Assembly: GCA_903900845.1 (NCBI GenBank)
Contig: CAIUOU010000169.1
Location: 1 to 41,621 of the forward strand
Reading direction: 5' to 3'
DNA length: 41,621 nucleotides
DNA from: an uncultured Opitutia bacterium
GTDB taxonomy: Bacteria; Verrucomicrobiota; Verrucomicrobiia; Opitutales; Opitutaceae
Below, one piece after another: positions 25,196-34,368 of this stretch. Position numbers and translations under genes: made by a program. The notes below the pieces were generated by a model. The model was given only the letters and a program-made list of their open reading frames with translations, was not told where the DNA came from and did no database searches. Position 1 is the first letter of the stretch. Every line of letters begins with the position of its first letter.

Positions 25196-26548
25196 ATGCC
25201 TATGCTCCGCAGCGTGTTTTTCCTCGGTTTCGCGTGCCTGGCAGCGTCCGTCATCGGCGCGCCGGCGGCGCGGCCGAACCTCGTTTTGATCATGGCGGAT
25301 GACTTCGGCTACGAGTGCGTGTCCGCGAATGGCGGCGAATCCTACCAGACGCCCCACCTGGACCGACTGGCGGGCGGCGGGATGCGATTCGAGCGCTGCC
25401 ACGTTCAGCCGCTGTGCACCCCGACGCGCGTGCAGCTGATGACCGGGCTTTCAAACGCCCGAAACTACGTGGAGTTCGGCGCGATGGATCGCCGGGCCGT
25501 CACCTTTGCGCACCGGCTGAAGGCTGCAGGCTACGCCACGGGCGTGGTGGGAAAATGGCAGCTCGGCATGGAACCCGACTCGCCGCGCCATTTCGGTTTC
25601 GACGAGGCGCTGCTCTGGCACCACCGGAGCCGGGCGTCCCGCTACGGAAACCCCGGATTTGATCTCAACGGCGAGCCGCGGACCTATCCGCCGGGCGGTT
25701 ATGGACCGCGGATCCTCAACGACTTCGCGCTCGATTTTGTTTCCCGCCACCGCGAACGGCCGTTCTTCCTCTATTACCCGCTGACCCTGGCGCACTCTCC
25801 CTTCCAGCCGACGCCGGACAGCCCGCAGTGGGACCCCCGCACGGGCGAGCGTGGTAACCAAAGCACGGCGCATTTCCCCGGAATGGTGGCCTACATGGAT
25901 CGGATGATCGGCGAGTTGGTGGCGCGGCTTGATGAACTTGGCCTGCGCGAAAACACCTTGGTGATTTTCCTCGGGGACAACGGCACCGGCGTCGACATCA
26001 CGTCCCGCTTCAAGGGAGAGATTTACCCCGGGGGCAAGGGGCGCAGCCACGCACGCGGCACGCATGTGCCGCTGATCGCCAACTGGCCCGGCCGCGTGCC
26101 GGCGGGCGCGATCAACGGCGACCTGATCGGCAGCACTGATTTCCTGCCGACGCTGCTCGAGGCGGCCGGGGCGCGGTTGCCGGAGGACTATCCCGGCGAC
26201 GGCGTGAGTTTTTATCCGCAGCTGATCGGGCGGCAGGGCCGACCGCGCGAGGCGTTGTATGCTTGGTACGCTTCCGACGGCGGCTCCGTGGCGAAGTGGG
26301 AGTTCGCGATGAGTACGCGCCACAAACTCTATCGCGACGGCAGCTTCTTCGACCTGGGCGCGGATCCGTGGGAGCAGAAGCCGCTTAAGACGGATGCCTT
26401 GACGGGTGAAGCCGCCGCGGCGGCCCGGACTTTGCAGGCCGAGTTGGACCGCTATGCGCAAGCCCGCCCTCCCGAGTTGCGTGAGGAGCGAGTCACGGCC
26501 AAGCAAGCGAAGCGCGCCGGCAAGGAGGGTCGGAAGAAGCAGCCGTGA
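25196..26548 (+). CDS. Secreted sulfatase 4 (Cys-type, divergent active site)
   Basis: A 450-residue type I sulfatase. Signal peptide about 1-22, metal motif IMADDFGYE, formylglycine motif CTPTR (Cys74 to Arg78), and GKWQLG (119-124) with Gln122 where His is canonical. LTLAHSPFQP, LGDNGTGVDI and GGKGRSHARGTHVPLIANW replace the common forms; the ARGTHVP end in place of EGGxRVP is unusual. The C-terminus is Lys/Arg-rich (KQAKRAGKEGRKKQ). Thirty bases separate it from sulfatase 3. Probably an active enzyme of a distinct subfamily, but altered sulfate-binding geometry is possible. Confidence 0.88.
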   Translation: MPMLRSVFFLGFACLAASVIGAPAARPNLVLIMADDFGYECVSANGGESYQTPHLDRLAGGGMRFERCHVQPLCTPTRVQLMTGLSNARNYVEFGAMDRRAVTFAHRLKAAGYATGVVGKWQLGMEPDSPRHFGFDEALLWHHRSRASRYGNPGFDLNGEPRTYPPGGYGPRILNDFALDFVSRHRERPFFLYYPLTLAHSPFQPTPDSPQWDPRTGERGNQSTAHFPGMVAYMDRMIGELVARLDELGLRENTLVIFLGDNGTGVDITSRFKGEIYPGGKGRSHARGTHVPLIANWPGRVPAGAINGDLIGSTDFLPTLLEAAGARLPEDYPGDGVSFYPQLIGRQGRPREALYAWYASDGGSVAKWEFAMSTRHKLYRDGSFFDLGADPWEQKPLKTDALTGEAAAAARTLQAELDRYAQARPPELREERVTAKQAKRAGKEGRKKQP

Positions 26549-26614
26549 CCGGCGGGCGGCTCGAACTTGCAGTTGCGCCGGCTGCCGCGCCGCGGCACAC
26601 CCACGATCCTTCCC

Positions 26615-26914
26615 ATGCTCGTTCACACCGTCTACTTCTGGCTGAAACCTGAACTCACCGCGCCGCAATGCGCTGAATTCCGCAAGGGCGTCGAGTCGCT
26701 CGGCGGTATCAAGGCGGTCAAGGCGATCTACGTCGGCACGCCGGCGAAAACCCCCAAGCGGCCGATCATCGACGATTCCTACTCCTTCGCGCTGACGGTG
26801 GTGTGCGACGACCTCGCCGGTCACGACGCCTACCAGGTGGACCCGCTGCACCTCGCGTTCGTGGAGCGGTTCAAGACCTTCTGGAACCGCGTGCAGATCT
26901 ACGACGCCGACTAA
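26615..26914 (+). CDS. Dabb-family (stress-responsive A/B barrel) protein
   Basis: A 99-residue protein of the Dabb ferredoxin-like fold: LVHTVYFWLKPELTA at the start, a central VKAIYVGTPAKTPKRPIID loop, SYSFALTVVCDDLAGHDAYQ and VDPLHLAFVERF. Members form dimeric barrels with varied, often unknown roles. No signal peptide, so cytoplasmic. It follows sulfatase 4 by 66 bases and converges on hflX. The ATG at 26615 fits the family; a longer start adds a basic tail. Confidence 0.82.
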   Translation: MLVHTVYFWLKPELTAPQCAEFRKGVESLGGIKAVKAIYVGTPAKTPKRPIIDDSYSFALTVVCDDLAGHDAYQVDPLHLAFVERFKTFWNRVQIYDAD

Positions 26915-26950
26915 ACGGCGGCGGATGGGTCGGTGGCCGAAGGCGTGGGC

Positions 26951-28231
26951 TCAGTCCGGCTTCACCACAAACGGGGCGAAGTAGGCCGCTTGCGCGGCGG
27001 GAAAGCGCCCGATGAGGCGGACCGCGTCATCGAGCTGCTCCTCGCTCTGGACGTGGCCGACCGCGTGCAACCGCGCGATGACGTCGTAGCGGGCATGCGG
27101 CACCAGAAGCTCGGTCGCGGCGTGGGCCTCGGCGATCAGCTCAAGGCAGCGCTCCTCGAGCTGGTCGAGCCCCTGGCGGCTGAGGGCCGAGACGAACAAG
27201 GCGTCCGGGGAAAGCGTGCGCGCCCGGGAGACCATGGCCGGGGTGGCGGCGTCGACCTTGTTGAACACGGTGAGCATGGTCTTGTCCGCGGCGCCCAGCT
27301 CGGCGAGCACCGCGAGCGTGGTCGTGTGGTGGTGCTCGACGTTCGGGTTGGTGACGTCGAGTACGTGCACGAGGAAATCCGCTACAACCACCTCCTCGAG
27401 GGTGGCCTTGAAGGCCTCGACCAGGCCGTGCGGCAGACGGCGGATGAAGCCGACCGTGTCGGTGACGAGCACCTTCTGGTTGCCGCGCAACACGAGCTGG
27501 CGCGTCGTGGGATCGAGGGTCGCGAAGAGCTTGTCGGCGGCGAGAACCTCCGCGCCGGTAAGGGTGTTCAGCAGGGTGGACTTGCCGGCGTTGGTGTAGC
27601 CGACGATCGCGCAGGTCGGCACCGGCACGCGCTGGCGCTTGCGCCGCTGCACGTCGCGTTGCTTCACCACCCCGGCGAGTTCCGCCTTCAGATGGGCGAT
27701 CCGGTCGCGGACGATCCGGCGGTCCTGCTCGAGCTGGGTTTCGCCCTCGCCGCCCATCGACCCCTTGCCGCGCTGGCGGGAAAGGTGCGTCCAGGCACGC
27801 GTGAGCCGCGGGAGCGAATACTCCATGCGCGCCAGGGCCACCTGGAGGATGGCCTCCCGGGTATGAGCGCGGTCGGCGAAGATCTCGAGGATCACTTCCT
27901 GCCGGTCGATCACCGCCAGGCCCGAAAGTTCCTCCCAGTTGCGCTGCTGCGCGGGGGAAAGCGCCTCGTCGAACACGATCACATCGGCCTCCTCCGCCTT
28001 GGCGAGGGCCACCAGCTCCTCCGCCTTGCCGCTGCCGAGCAGCAGGGCCGGGGTGGGCCGCCGGAGCGTCACCAGCTCGGCGCGCGCCACCGTGATCCGC
28101 AGGTTCTCGACGAGTTCCTTCAGTTCCGCGAGAAGCTCGGCCGCCTCGCCGGTCTCCATCTCCGCCGTTTGGACGCCGATGAGGAAGGCGCGTTCGAGCT
28201 TGGCGGGTTTGTCGGTCAGGAAATCGGCCAT
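26951..28231 (-). CDS. hflX: GTPase HflX
   Basis: A 426-residue HflX-family GTPase, a ribosome-associated factor that splits stalled 70S ribosomes under stress. The N-terminal HflX domain has RRPTPALLLGSGKAEEL and VIVFDEALSPAQQRN; the linker carries the signature GGEGETQLEQDRR. The G domain has GYTNAGKST (G1), ATLDPTTRQ (switch I), DTVGFIRRLP (G3) and NKVD (G4). The start is the ATG at 28231 (MADFLTDKPA); a TTG at 28261 would add ten residues. A housekeeping gene, unrelated to its glycan-processing neighbours; it faces the Dabb gene tail to tail with 36 bases between. Confidence 0.95.
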   Translation of the reverse strand: MADFLTDKPAKLERAFLIGVQTAEMETGEAAELLAELKELVENLRITVARAELVTLRRPTPALLLGSGKAEELVALAKAEEADVIVFDEALSPAQQRNWEELSGLAVIDRQEVILEIFADRAHTREAILQVALARMEYSLPRLTRAWTHLSRQRGKGSMGGEGETQLEQDRRIVRDRIAHLKAELAGVVKQRDVQRRKRQRVPVPTCAIVGYTNAGKSTLLNTLTGAEVLAADKLFATLDPTTRQLVLRGNQKVLVTDTVGFIRRLPHGLVEAFKATLEEVVVADFLVHVLDVTNPNVEHHHTTTLAVLAELGAADKTMLTVFNKVDAATPAMVSRARTLSPDALFVSALSRQGLDQLEERCLELIAEAHAATELLVPHARYDVIARLHAVGHVQSEEQLDDAVRLIGRFPAAQAAYFAPFVVKPD

Positions 28232-28332
28232 GAAGAGCCCGGACGGTGCCGCGGCGCGCAAGCGGCGTCAACCGGCCCGCGACGGGACGAAACCGTCATC
28301 CGGCCGCTTGACGGCGGAGAGGCCGGGTTCCC

Positions 28333-29400
28333 ATGCTCGACCCCGTGCACCCCCGATCCTTGCTTCTCCTCGCCGGCGCGCTGCCCGCGGCGCTCATGGC
28401 CCACGTAGATTTCACGCTGCCCATCGGGCAGGTGACCGCCTCGCCACTTCCGGCTGCCCCGCTCGGCACCGGCGCGTGGCGCTTCGAGGTCGAGTCCGGC
28501 TGGGCCAAGCTGCCCAAGGAGGTCTCGCTCGGGCCGACGCACGGCGGCGTGGTCGTCGACAAGGCGGGGAACATCTACGTCTCGACGGACGCCGAGAAGA
28601 CCGGACTCTTCGTCTTCGACGCCACCGGCCGCTACCTGCGCTCGATCGCGCCGGATTTCAGCGGGATCCACGGCATGATGATCCGGGAGGAGGGCGGGAA
28701 GGAATTCATCTACGCCGCCCACGTGAAGGGCCCGCAGATCGTGAAGCTGGGTCTCGACGGCAAGGCGGAGTGGACGATCGGCGTGCCCAAGGAGAGCGGC
28801 TTCTACAACCAACCGGCCGACCCCAAGGCGAAGGCTACGGCGTTCCGTCCCACCGCGGTGACGGTCGCGCCGGACGGCCGGATCTACGTGGCCGACGGCT
28901 ACGGCGCCAGCGTGGTGCATGTCTACAGCGCCGACCGGCGCTATTTGAAGACCATCGGCACGCGCGGTGAAGGCGACAACCAGTTCAAGACCTGCCACGG
29001 CATCTCGCTCGACACCCGTTTCGGCGCGCCTCGGCTCCTCATCAGCGACCGTGAGAACCGCCGGTTGGTGCACACGGATCTCGACGGCAAGTGGATCGGG
29101 GTTGTCACCACCGGGCTCCGCCGGCCGTGCGCGACGTCGATTCACGGAGACCATGTGGCGGTCGCCGAGCTCGAGGGGCGCGTCGCGATCATCGACAAGG
29201 CGGGGAAGGTCGTGGCGGCGCTGGGCGACAACCCCGATCAGAAACAGTGGGCGCAATTCAAGCTGGCGCCGGAGTTCTGGCGCGACGGCATCTTCATCGC
29301 CCCGCACGGCGTGGCGTTTGACCGCAAGGGCAACCTGATCGTGCAGGATTGGAACTTCGCGGGCCGCGTGACGATGCTGCGTCACGCGCCGAAGCGCTGA
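28333..29400 (+). CDS. Secreted NHL-type six-bladed beta-propeller protein
   Basis: A 355-residue protein with a signal peptide (about 1-22, LLLAGALPAALMAHV) and repeated propeller blades: GGVVVDKAGNIYVSTD, TAVTVAPDGRIYVADGYG, HGISLDTRFGAPRLLISD and GVAFDRKGNLIVQDW. It resembles the NHL/peptidylglycine amidating lyase-like propellers common in Planctomycetota and Verrucomicrobiota. No catalytic residues can be assigned; binding or scaffolding is as likely as lyase activity. Divergent from hflX with about 100 bases between, and followed by a good terminator, so it may be a single-gene unit. Confidence 0.75.
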   Translation: MLDPVHPRSLLLLAGALPAALMAHVDFTLPIGQVTASPLPAAPLGTGAWRFEVESGWAKLPKEVSLGPTHGGVVVDKAGNIYVSTDAEKTGLFVFDATGRYLRSIAPDFSGIHGMMIREEGGKEFIYAAHVKGPQIVKLGLDGKAEWTIGVPKESGFYNQPADPKAKATAFRPTAVTVAPDGRIYVADGYGASVVHVYSADRRYLKTIGTRGEGDNQFKTCHGISLDTRFGAPRLLISDRENRRLVHTDLDGKWIGVVTTGLRRPCATSIHGDHVAVAELEGRVAIIDKAGKVVAALGDNPDQKQWAQFKLAPEFWRDGIFIAPHGVAFDRKGNLIVQDWNFAGRVTMLRHAPKR

Positions 29401-29431
29401 TCCGTATCACCGGCAAGTTCCCCTCACTCCG

Positions 29432-29465
29432 AAGCGGCCGCGGCCCTGTCCGCTGGCCGCTTTTT
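29432..29465 (+). terminator. Intrinsic terminator after propeller gene
   Basis: AAGCGGCC (29432-29439) pairs with GGCCGCTT (29455-29462), giving an 8-bp stem and a 15-base loop, and the second arm runs directly into TTTTT. It begins 31 bases after the propeller stop. This is the clearest terminator in the window and separates the propeller from the TBDR unit. Confidence 0.75.
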
Positions 29466-29488
29466 CATTTCCTTCGAGCCATTTTCTC

Positions 29489-29509
29489 CGGGAGCGACCG
29501 GCGCTCCCG
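29489..29509. promoter_or_regulatory. Perfect hairpin/palindrome in TBDR upstream region
   Basis: CGGGAGCG and CGCTCCCG form a perfect 8-bp inverted repeat around ACCGG. No T run follows on either strand, so it is not a simple terminator. It lies about 100 bases before the TBDR start and could be an operator, part of a 5' leader, or incidental. I found no convincing -35/-10 pair nearby. Confidence 0.4.
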
Positions 29510-29610
29510 CCCCTCCAGGCTCCGCGGGTTTGCCTAGTCCGCGGGATCTGGATCCATCGCAGCTCTGTTAGACCGCCGGTGTACTCCTGCTTCCACCCCT
29601 CCGTTACCCC

Positions 29611-32600
29611 ATGAAACCCCGTTCGTCTTCGTTACTCCTTCGCGCCGTTTTGATCCTTTTTTCGTTCGCCTCGCTGCCGGCCGCGGCCTCAGCCACGCCG
29701 GCCACCGGCGTCATCGAGGGCAGGGTGTTCAGTCCGGCCGGCGGCGAGTACCTCGCGCAGGCCCGCGTCACGGTGGAGGGAGCCGCGCTGGAGGTGTTCA
29801 CCGACGCCGACGGGCGCTTCCGTGTGTCTGGCGTGCCGGCGGGGACGGCGCGCCTGCGCGTGGCACACTCGGGTTTCCTCGCGGCGAACGAGGTGGTGAC
29901 CGTGGTGGCCGGCGAAGTCGCGCGGCGCGACGTCTCGCTGGCCCTCGCCGCGGCCGGCGGCGAGCGGTCGGTGGTCAAACTCGACGAATTCGTCATCGCG
30001 ACCTCGCGTGAGATGAGCGGGGCGGCGATCGCCATCAACGAACAGCGTCACGCGCCGAACCTGCGCTCGGTGGTGGCGACGGACGAACTCGGCTTCGTGC
30101 CGGAGGGGAACGTCGGCGAGTTCATCAAGTTCCTGCCCGGCGTCTCGATGGACAACATCGGCGGTTTCGCGCGCAACGTCTCGATCAACGGCGTGCCGCC
30201 GGATTTCGTGCCGGTGACGATCGACGGCTTCAGCGTCGCCTCCGCCAATCCCGGGGGAGGCACGGGGCGCTCGGTTTCGCTCGACATGCTTTCGATCAAC
30301 AACCTCGCGCGGGTCGAGGTGGTGTTTTCGCCGACGCCCGATAATCCCGGATCCGCGCTCGCTGGCGCGGTGAACATGATCCCGCGCGGCGCGTTCGAGC
30401 GCGCGCGGCCGGTGTTGAACTGGAACGCGTACCTGCTGATGCGCGACAACGCGCGCGAGTTCCACCGGACCCCGGGGCCGCAGCGGGCCGACACCCGCAA
30501 GGTCCATCCCGGCTTCGACTTTACCTACATCCGTCCGGTAAACGCGCGGTTCGGCTTCACGCTCTCGGCGGGGACGTCGACCAATTATCTCAATCAGGAT
30601 TTCATGCAGAACACCTGGCGCGGGACGGGGGCCGCCACCAATGGCACCACTTTCCCGCACACGACTCCGGACCGGCCGTACCTCTCGAGCTACCTCTTGC
30701 GCGACAATACCAAGCAGAGCACCCGCAACTCGTTCAGCTCGACCCTCGACTTCCGGCCCACGCCGCGGGACCGCGTCACGCTGGGCCTGCAGTTCAGCTC
30801 GACGGCTTTCGCGAACATGAGCCGCAACCTCACGTTCAACGTCAACGCCACCGACCCGGGCGCCTTCACGCCCTTCGCCACGCGGGGCCGGGCAGGCGCC
30901 GGCTCGCTGACGTTGGCGAACACGGGGCAGACGCGCGACAACCGCACGCTCATGCCCACGATGGTCTGGCGTCACCGCGGCGCGATCTGGCAGGCCGAGG
31001 CGGGCCTCGGCTACTCGCGCGCCTCGCACACCCTGCGGAACATGGACCGGGGATTGTTCAATAACGTCACCACCCAGCGCACCGGCGTGACGGTCGCGTT
31101 TGACGACATCTTCTACCTGCGTCCGCGCGTGATCACCGTGACGGATGGGGCGAACGGCGCCCCGGTCGACCCCTACCGCCTCGACAACTACGTGCTGGTC
31201 TCGACGACGGGCAGCGAGCAGCACAATTCCGACACGCAGCACACCGCCTACGCCAACATTCGGCGGGATTTTGCCTGGCGGATCCCGGTGGCTTTGAAGG
31301 CGGGGTTGGACCGGCGCCAGTCCACCCGCGACCTGCGCGGCACCAACGCGGGCTACACGTTCGTCGGCCGGGATGGACGCGCGAGCACCACGACGGGTGC
31401 CAATGACGACAACGCCGGTCCCTTCGTCGACGCGCGCGCTTCATTGCGCGTGGCACCCTACGGATTTCCGCGGGTGCAGTGGGCGAGCAGCGAGGCGGTC
31501 CTGGACCTTTACCGTGCGAACCCGGGGTACTTCACGCCCAACGCCAACTCCGAGTACCGCTCGGAGGTGAGCGCCTCCAAGCGCTCCCAGGAGACTGTCT
31601 CCGCCGCTTACCTGCGCGCGGATGCGGCCTTCCTCGACCGACGCCTGCGCCTGACGGGCGGCGTGAGGGCGGAGCAGACGAACGTCGAGGCCGAAGGGCC
31701 CCTGACCGACCCCACGCGCAACTTCCAGCGCGATGCCCGCGGGAACCCCGTTCTAGGTGCCGGTGGCCGCCCACTGCTCGTCGCTACGGACGCGCTCGCC
31801 GTTTCGCGACTGACGTTTCTCGAGCGGGCCTCCCGCTCGGAGAAGGAGTACCTGCGCTGGTTCCCGAGTTTGAACGCGAGTCTCAACCTGCGGGAAAACT
31901 TGGTGGCGCGAGCCGCGGTCTACCAGTCGATCGGGCGGCCCAACCTGAACCAGTACGCCGGCGGCATCACTTTGCCGGATACCGAGAGCGCCCCCTCCAG
32001 TTCCAATCGCATCACGGTCAACAACGCCGGGCTCAAGGCGTGGACCGCGCGGACGCTCAATGCGCGTGTAGAGTACTACTTCGACGGCGTCGGGCAGGTT
32101 TCCGCCGGGGTTTTCCGGCGGGATTATGAGAATTTCGCCTCCTCGGCGATCATCCGCCCGGGGGTGGATTTTTTCGATTTGTACGGCATCGACGCGGCGA
32201 CCTACGGGGCGTACGAGGTGGCCACCCAGCAGAACATCGAGGGAATCGTGCGGACCACCGGGTTCGATGTGGCTTACAAGCAGTCCCTCACGTTCCTGCC
32301 CGCGTGGGCGCGCGGTCTGCATGCGTTCGCCAATGCGAGTTTCCAGCGGGCGACGGGGGCCGCGGCGCAGAATTTTGCCGGCTATGTGCCGCGGACCTTC
32401 AACTGGGGGCTGAGTCTCACCCTCGCGAAGTACAATGTGCGGGTGAATTGGAACTACCGCGGGCGCCAGCGCGGAAATGTGGTGTCCGGGACGGGCATCG
32501 AGGCCGGCACCTACAATTGGGGGAACAAGAAGCTCTCCGCCGATGTGCAGGCCGAGTACCACCTGCGGAAGTCGGTCACCGTCTTTGCCAATCTGCGCAA

Positions 32601-32721
32601 CGTGAACAACGGCACCGAGGACAACGAGATCGCCGGTCCCAGCACTCCGTCCCACGCGCAGTTCCGGCAACGGGAGGACTTCGGTTCCCTCTGGACCGTC
32701 GGCGTCAAGGGGGCTTTCTAA
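29611..32721 (+). CDS. TonB-dependent receptor with carboxypeptidase-regulatory-like N-domain
   Basis: A 1036-residue outer-membrane transporter. Signal peptide about 1-28, regulatory-like beta domain (about 32-112; GVIEGRVFSPAGGEYLAQA, DADGRFRVSGVPAG), TonB-box-like VKLDEFVIAT (122-131), plug (VGEFIKFLPGVSMDNIGG, NNLARVEVVFSPTPDN, ALAGAVNMIPR) and a long barrel ending in VGVKGAF. No STN domain and no SusD partner. It follows a terminator, so it probably opens a new transcription unit; the sulfatase starts 18 bases after its stop. That arrangement suggests uptake of a sulfated glycan fragment (inference). Confidence 0.9.
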   Translation: MKPRSSSLLLRAVLILFSFASLPAAASATPATGVIEGRVFSPAGGEYLAQARVTVEGAALEVFTDADGRFRVSGVPAGTARLRVAHSGFLAANEVVTVVAGEVARRDVSLALAAAGGERSVVKLDEFVIATSREMSGAAIAINEQRHAPNLRSVVATDELGFVPEGNVGEFIKFLPGVSMDNIGGFARNVSINGVPPDFVPVTIDGFSVASANPGGGTGRSVSLDMLSINNLARVEVVFSPTPDNPGSALAGAVNMIPRGAFERARPVLNWNAYLLMRDNAREFHRTPGPQRADTRKVHPGFDFTYIRPVNARFGFTLSAGTSTNYLNQDFMQNTWRGTGAATNGTTFPHTTPDRPYLSSYLLRDNTKQSTRNSFSSTLDFRPTPRDRVTLGLQFSSTAFANMSRNLTFNVNATDPGAFTPFATRGRAGAGSLTLANTGQTRDNRTLMPTMVWRHRGAIWQAEAGLGYSRASHTLRNMDRGLFNNVTTQRTGVTVAFDDIFYLRPRVITVTDGANGAPVDPYRLDNYVLVSTTGSEQHNSDTQHTAYANIRRDFAWRIPVALKAGLDRRQSTRDLRGTNAGYTFVGRDGRASTTTGANDDNAGPFVDARASLRVAPYGFPRVQWASSEAVLDLYRANPGYFTPNANSEYRSEVSASKRSQETVSAAYLRADAAFLDRRLRLTGGVRAEQTNVEAEGPLTDPTRNFQRDARGNPVLGAGGRPLLVATDALAVSRLTFLERASRSEKEYLRWFPSLNASLNLRENLVARAAVYQSIGRPNLNQYAGGITLPDTESAPSSSNRITVNNAGLKAWTARTLNARVEYYFDGVGQVSAGVFRRDYENFASSAIIRPGVDFFDLYGIDAATYGAYEVATQQNIEGIVRTTGFDVAYKQSLTFLPAWARGLHAFANASFQRATGAAAQNFAGYVPRTFNWGLSLTLAKYNVRVNWNYRGRQRGNVVSGTGIEAGTYNWGNKKLSADVQAEYHLRKSVTVFANLRNVNNGTEDNEIAGPSTPSHAQFRQREDFGSLWTVGVKGAF

Positions 32722-32739
32722 TCACCTGTCATCCCCGAG

Positions 32740-34236
32740 ATGTCCTTCCTGAGATTCTTCCTGTGCCTTCTCGCCGCCGCGCCAACCGCGCACGCGTCCG
32801 CCCGGCCTAACATTGTCTACATCCTGGCCGATGACATGGGCTACGGCGACGTCAGTGTCCTCAATCCTGGCCGGGGCAAGATCCGCACGCCCCACCTCGA
32901 CCGGCTAGCCGGGGCGGGGATGATCTTCACCGACGCCCACAGCGGGTCCTCGGTCTGCACACCCACCCGCTACGGGTTGCTCACCGGCCGCTATGCCTGG
33001 CGCACGCGGCTGCAGCGCGGCGTGCTCGACGGAGCGGACGACGATCCGCTCATCGCGGAGGGCCGGTTGACCGTGCCGTCTTTTCTGCGTCGTCACGGCT
33101 ACGCGACGGCGGTCATCGGCAAGTGGCATCTTGGATTCCGCTCCGAGCGTCCGGGCGGGGTTCCGGTCCCCGCGACCAAGGACAATGGGAAGCGCCGCAT
33201 GGGCGAGCTTGGTCTTCCGGTTGGCTCGCGTGTCATCGGCGGGCCGGTGACCCGCGGCTTCGATTACTTCTGGGGCTGTTCCAACGCCCGAACGATGTCC
33301 GGACTCATTGAGAATGACCGGGTGATCGAGAACCTTCCTCCCGTCGAAATGCTACCCCGGCTCGGTCGTCGGGCGGTGGATTATATCGCCGGGCGGGCGG
33401 CGGCGGCCCGGGCGGGACGGCCGTTCTTCCTCTATCTGCCGCTCACGTCCCCGCACACGCCCATCCTACCGTCCCCGGATTGGAAGGGCCGCAGCGGACT
33501 AGGGGACTACGCGGACTTCGTGATGCAGACCGACGCGGTGGTCGGCGACGTGCTCCGGGCTCTGGCTGAACATGGCGTCGCCGAGGAAACGCTGGTGATC
33601 TTCACCGCGGACAACGGATGTTCGCCGCAGGCCGGGACGGACGCCTTGGAGGCGAAGGGGCACTTTGCGAGCGCGCGTCTCCGCGGATACAAGGCCGACA
33701 TCTGGGAGGGCGGGCACCGGGTGCCGTTCATCGCGAGGTGGCCCGGTCGCGTGCCCGCCGGCCGTACGAGCTCGCAGCTGATATGTCACACCGACCTGCT
33801 GGCCACGGTGGTCGACATGGTGGGGGAGCGGCTGCCGGAGGATGCCGGCGAGGACAGCGTGAGCATCCTGCCAGCTCTGCTCGGCCGGGATCGCGCGCCG
33901 CTGCGCGAGGCGGTCGTGCACCATTCCATCAACGGCGTCTTCGCGATCCGTCAGGCCGAGTGGAAGCTCGCGTACTCCCCGGGGTCGGGCGGGTGGGGGA
34001 AACCCGGGGACGCCGAGGCCCGGAAATCAGGCCTGCCCGATCTCCAGCTTTACGATCTGGCGAACGATTTGGCCGAGACGCGGAACCTGCAGGCGGAGAA
34101 ACCCGAGGTTGTGGCGAAACTATCCGCGCTGTTGGAAAGCTACGTCGCTCGCGGGCGTAGCACGCCGGGCGAGACACGGAAAAACGATGTCGCGGTCTCC
34201 TGGCGCGAGGCGACGGCGCGCAAGAAGGAGAGGTGA
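32740..34236 (+). CDS. Secreted sulfatase 5 (Cys-type)
   Basis: A 498-residue type I sulfatase with signal peptide (about 1-20) and a fully canonical active site: ILADDMGYGD (28-37), formylglycine motif CTPTR (Cys73 to Arg77), GKWHLG (127-132), LTSPHTPILPSPDWKG, TADNGCSP and LRGYKADIWEGGHRVPF. It looks like the arylsulfatase A/N-acetylgalactosamine-6-sulfatase branch, though the substrate cannot be read from sequence. It sits directly behind the TBDR and before the PSCyt genes. A 6-bp GC hairpin (34239-34253) without a T run follows its stop. Confidence 0.92.
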   Translation: MSFLRFFLCLLAAAPTAHASARPNIVYILADDMGYGDVSVLNPGRGKIRTPHLDRLAGAGMIFTDAHSGSSVCTPTRYGLLTGRYAWRTRLQRGVLDGADDDPLIAEGRLTVPSFLRRHGYATAVIGKWHLGFRSERPGGVPVPATKDNGKRRMGELGLPVGSRVIGGPVTRGFDYFWGCSNARTMSGLIENDRVIENLPPVEMLPRLGRRAVDYIAGRAAAARAGRPFFLYLPLTSPHTPILPSPDWKGRSGLGDYADFVMQTDAVVGDVLRALAEHGVAEETLVIFTADNGCSPQAGTDALEAKGHFASARLRGYKADIWEGGHRVPFIARWPGRVPAGRTSSQLICHTDLLATVVDMVGERLPEDAGEDSVSILPALLGRDRAPLREAVVHHSINGVFAIRQAEWKLAYSPGSGGWGKPGDAEARKSGLPDLQLYDLANDLAETRNLQAEKPEVVAKLSALLESYVARGRSTPGETRKNDVAVSWREATARKKER

Positions 34237-34368
34237 AGCCGGGGCTGCCCCGGGCCACTGAATTCCGGGCGGCGCCTCCGGCGTCGCCGCGGGGCGGGAT
34301 CACCATCGCGCGGTGCTCTGGCTTTTTCCTTGGCGGTGAATTTGCTGCGTCTTGTATCGGCTTGCCCC

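Noticed and set aside
20632-26548. Recent sulfatase gene amplification
   Set aside because: Formylglycine loops, Lys/His motifs and insertions differ among all four, so they are divergent subfamilies rather than fresh copies.
34239-34253. CCGGGG/CCCCGG hairpin after sulfatase 5
   Set aside because: A six-base stem with a triloop but no T tract. It may slow transcription but does not qualify as an intrinsic terminator.
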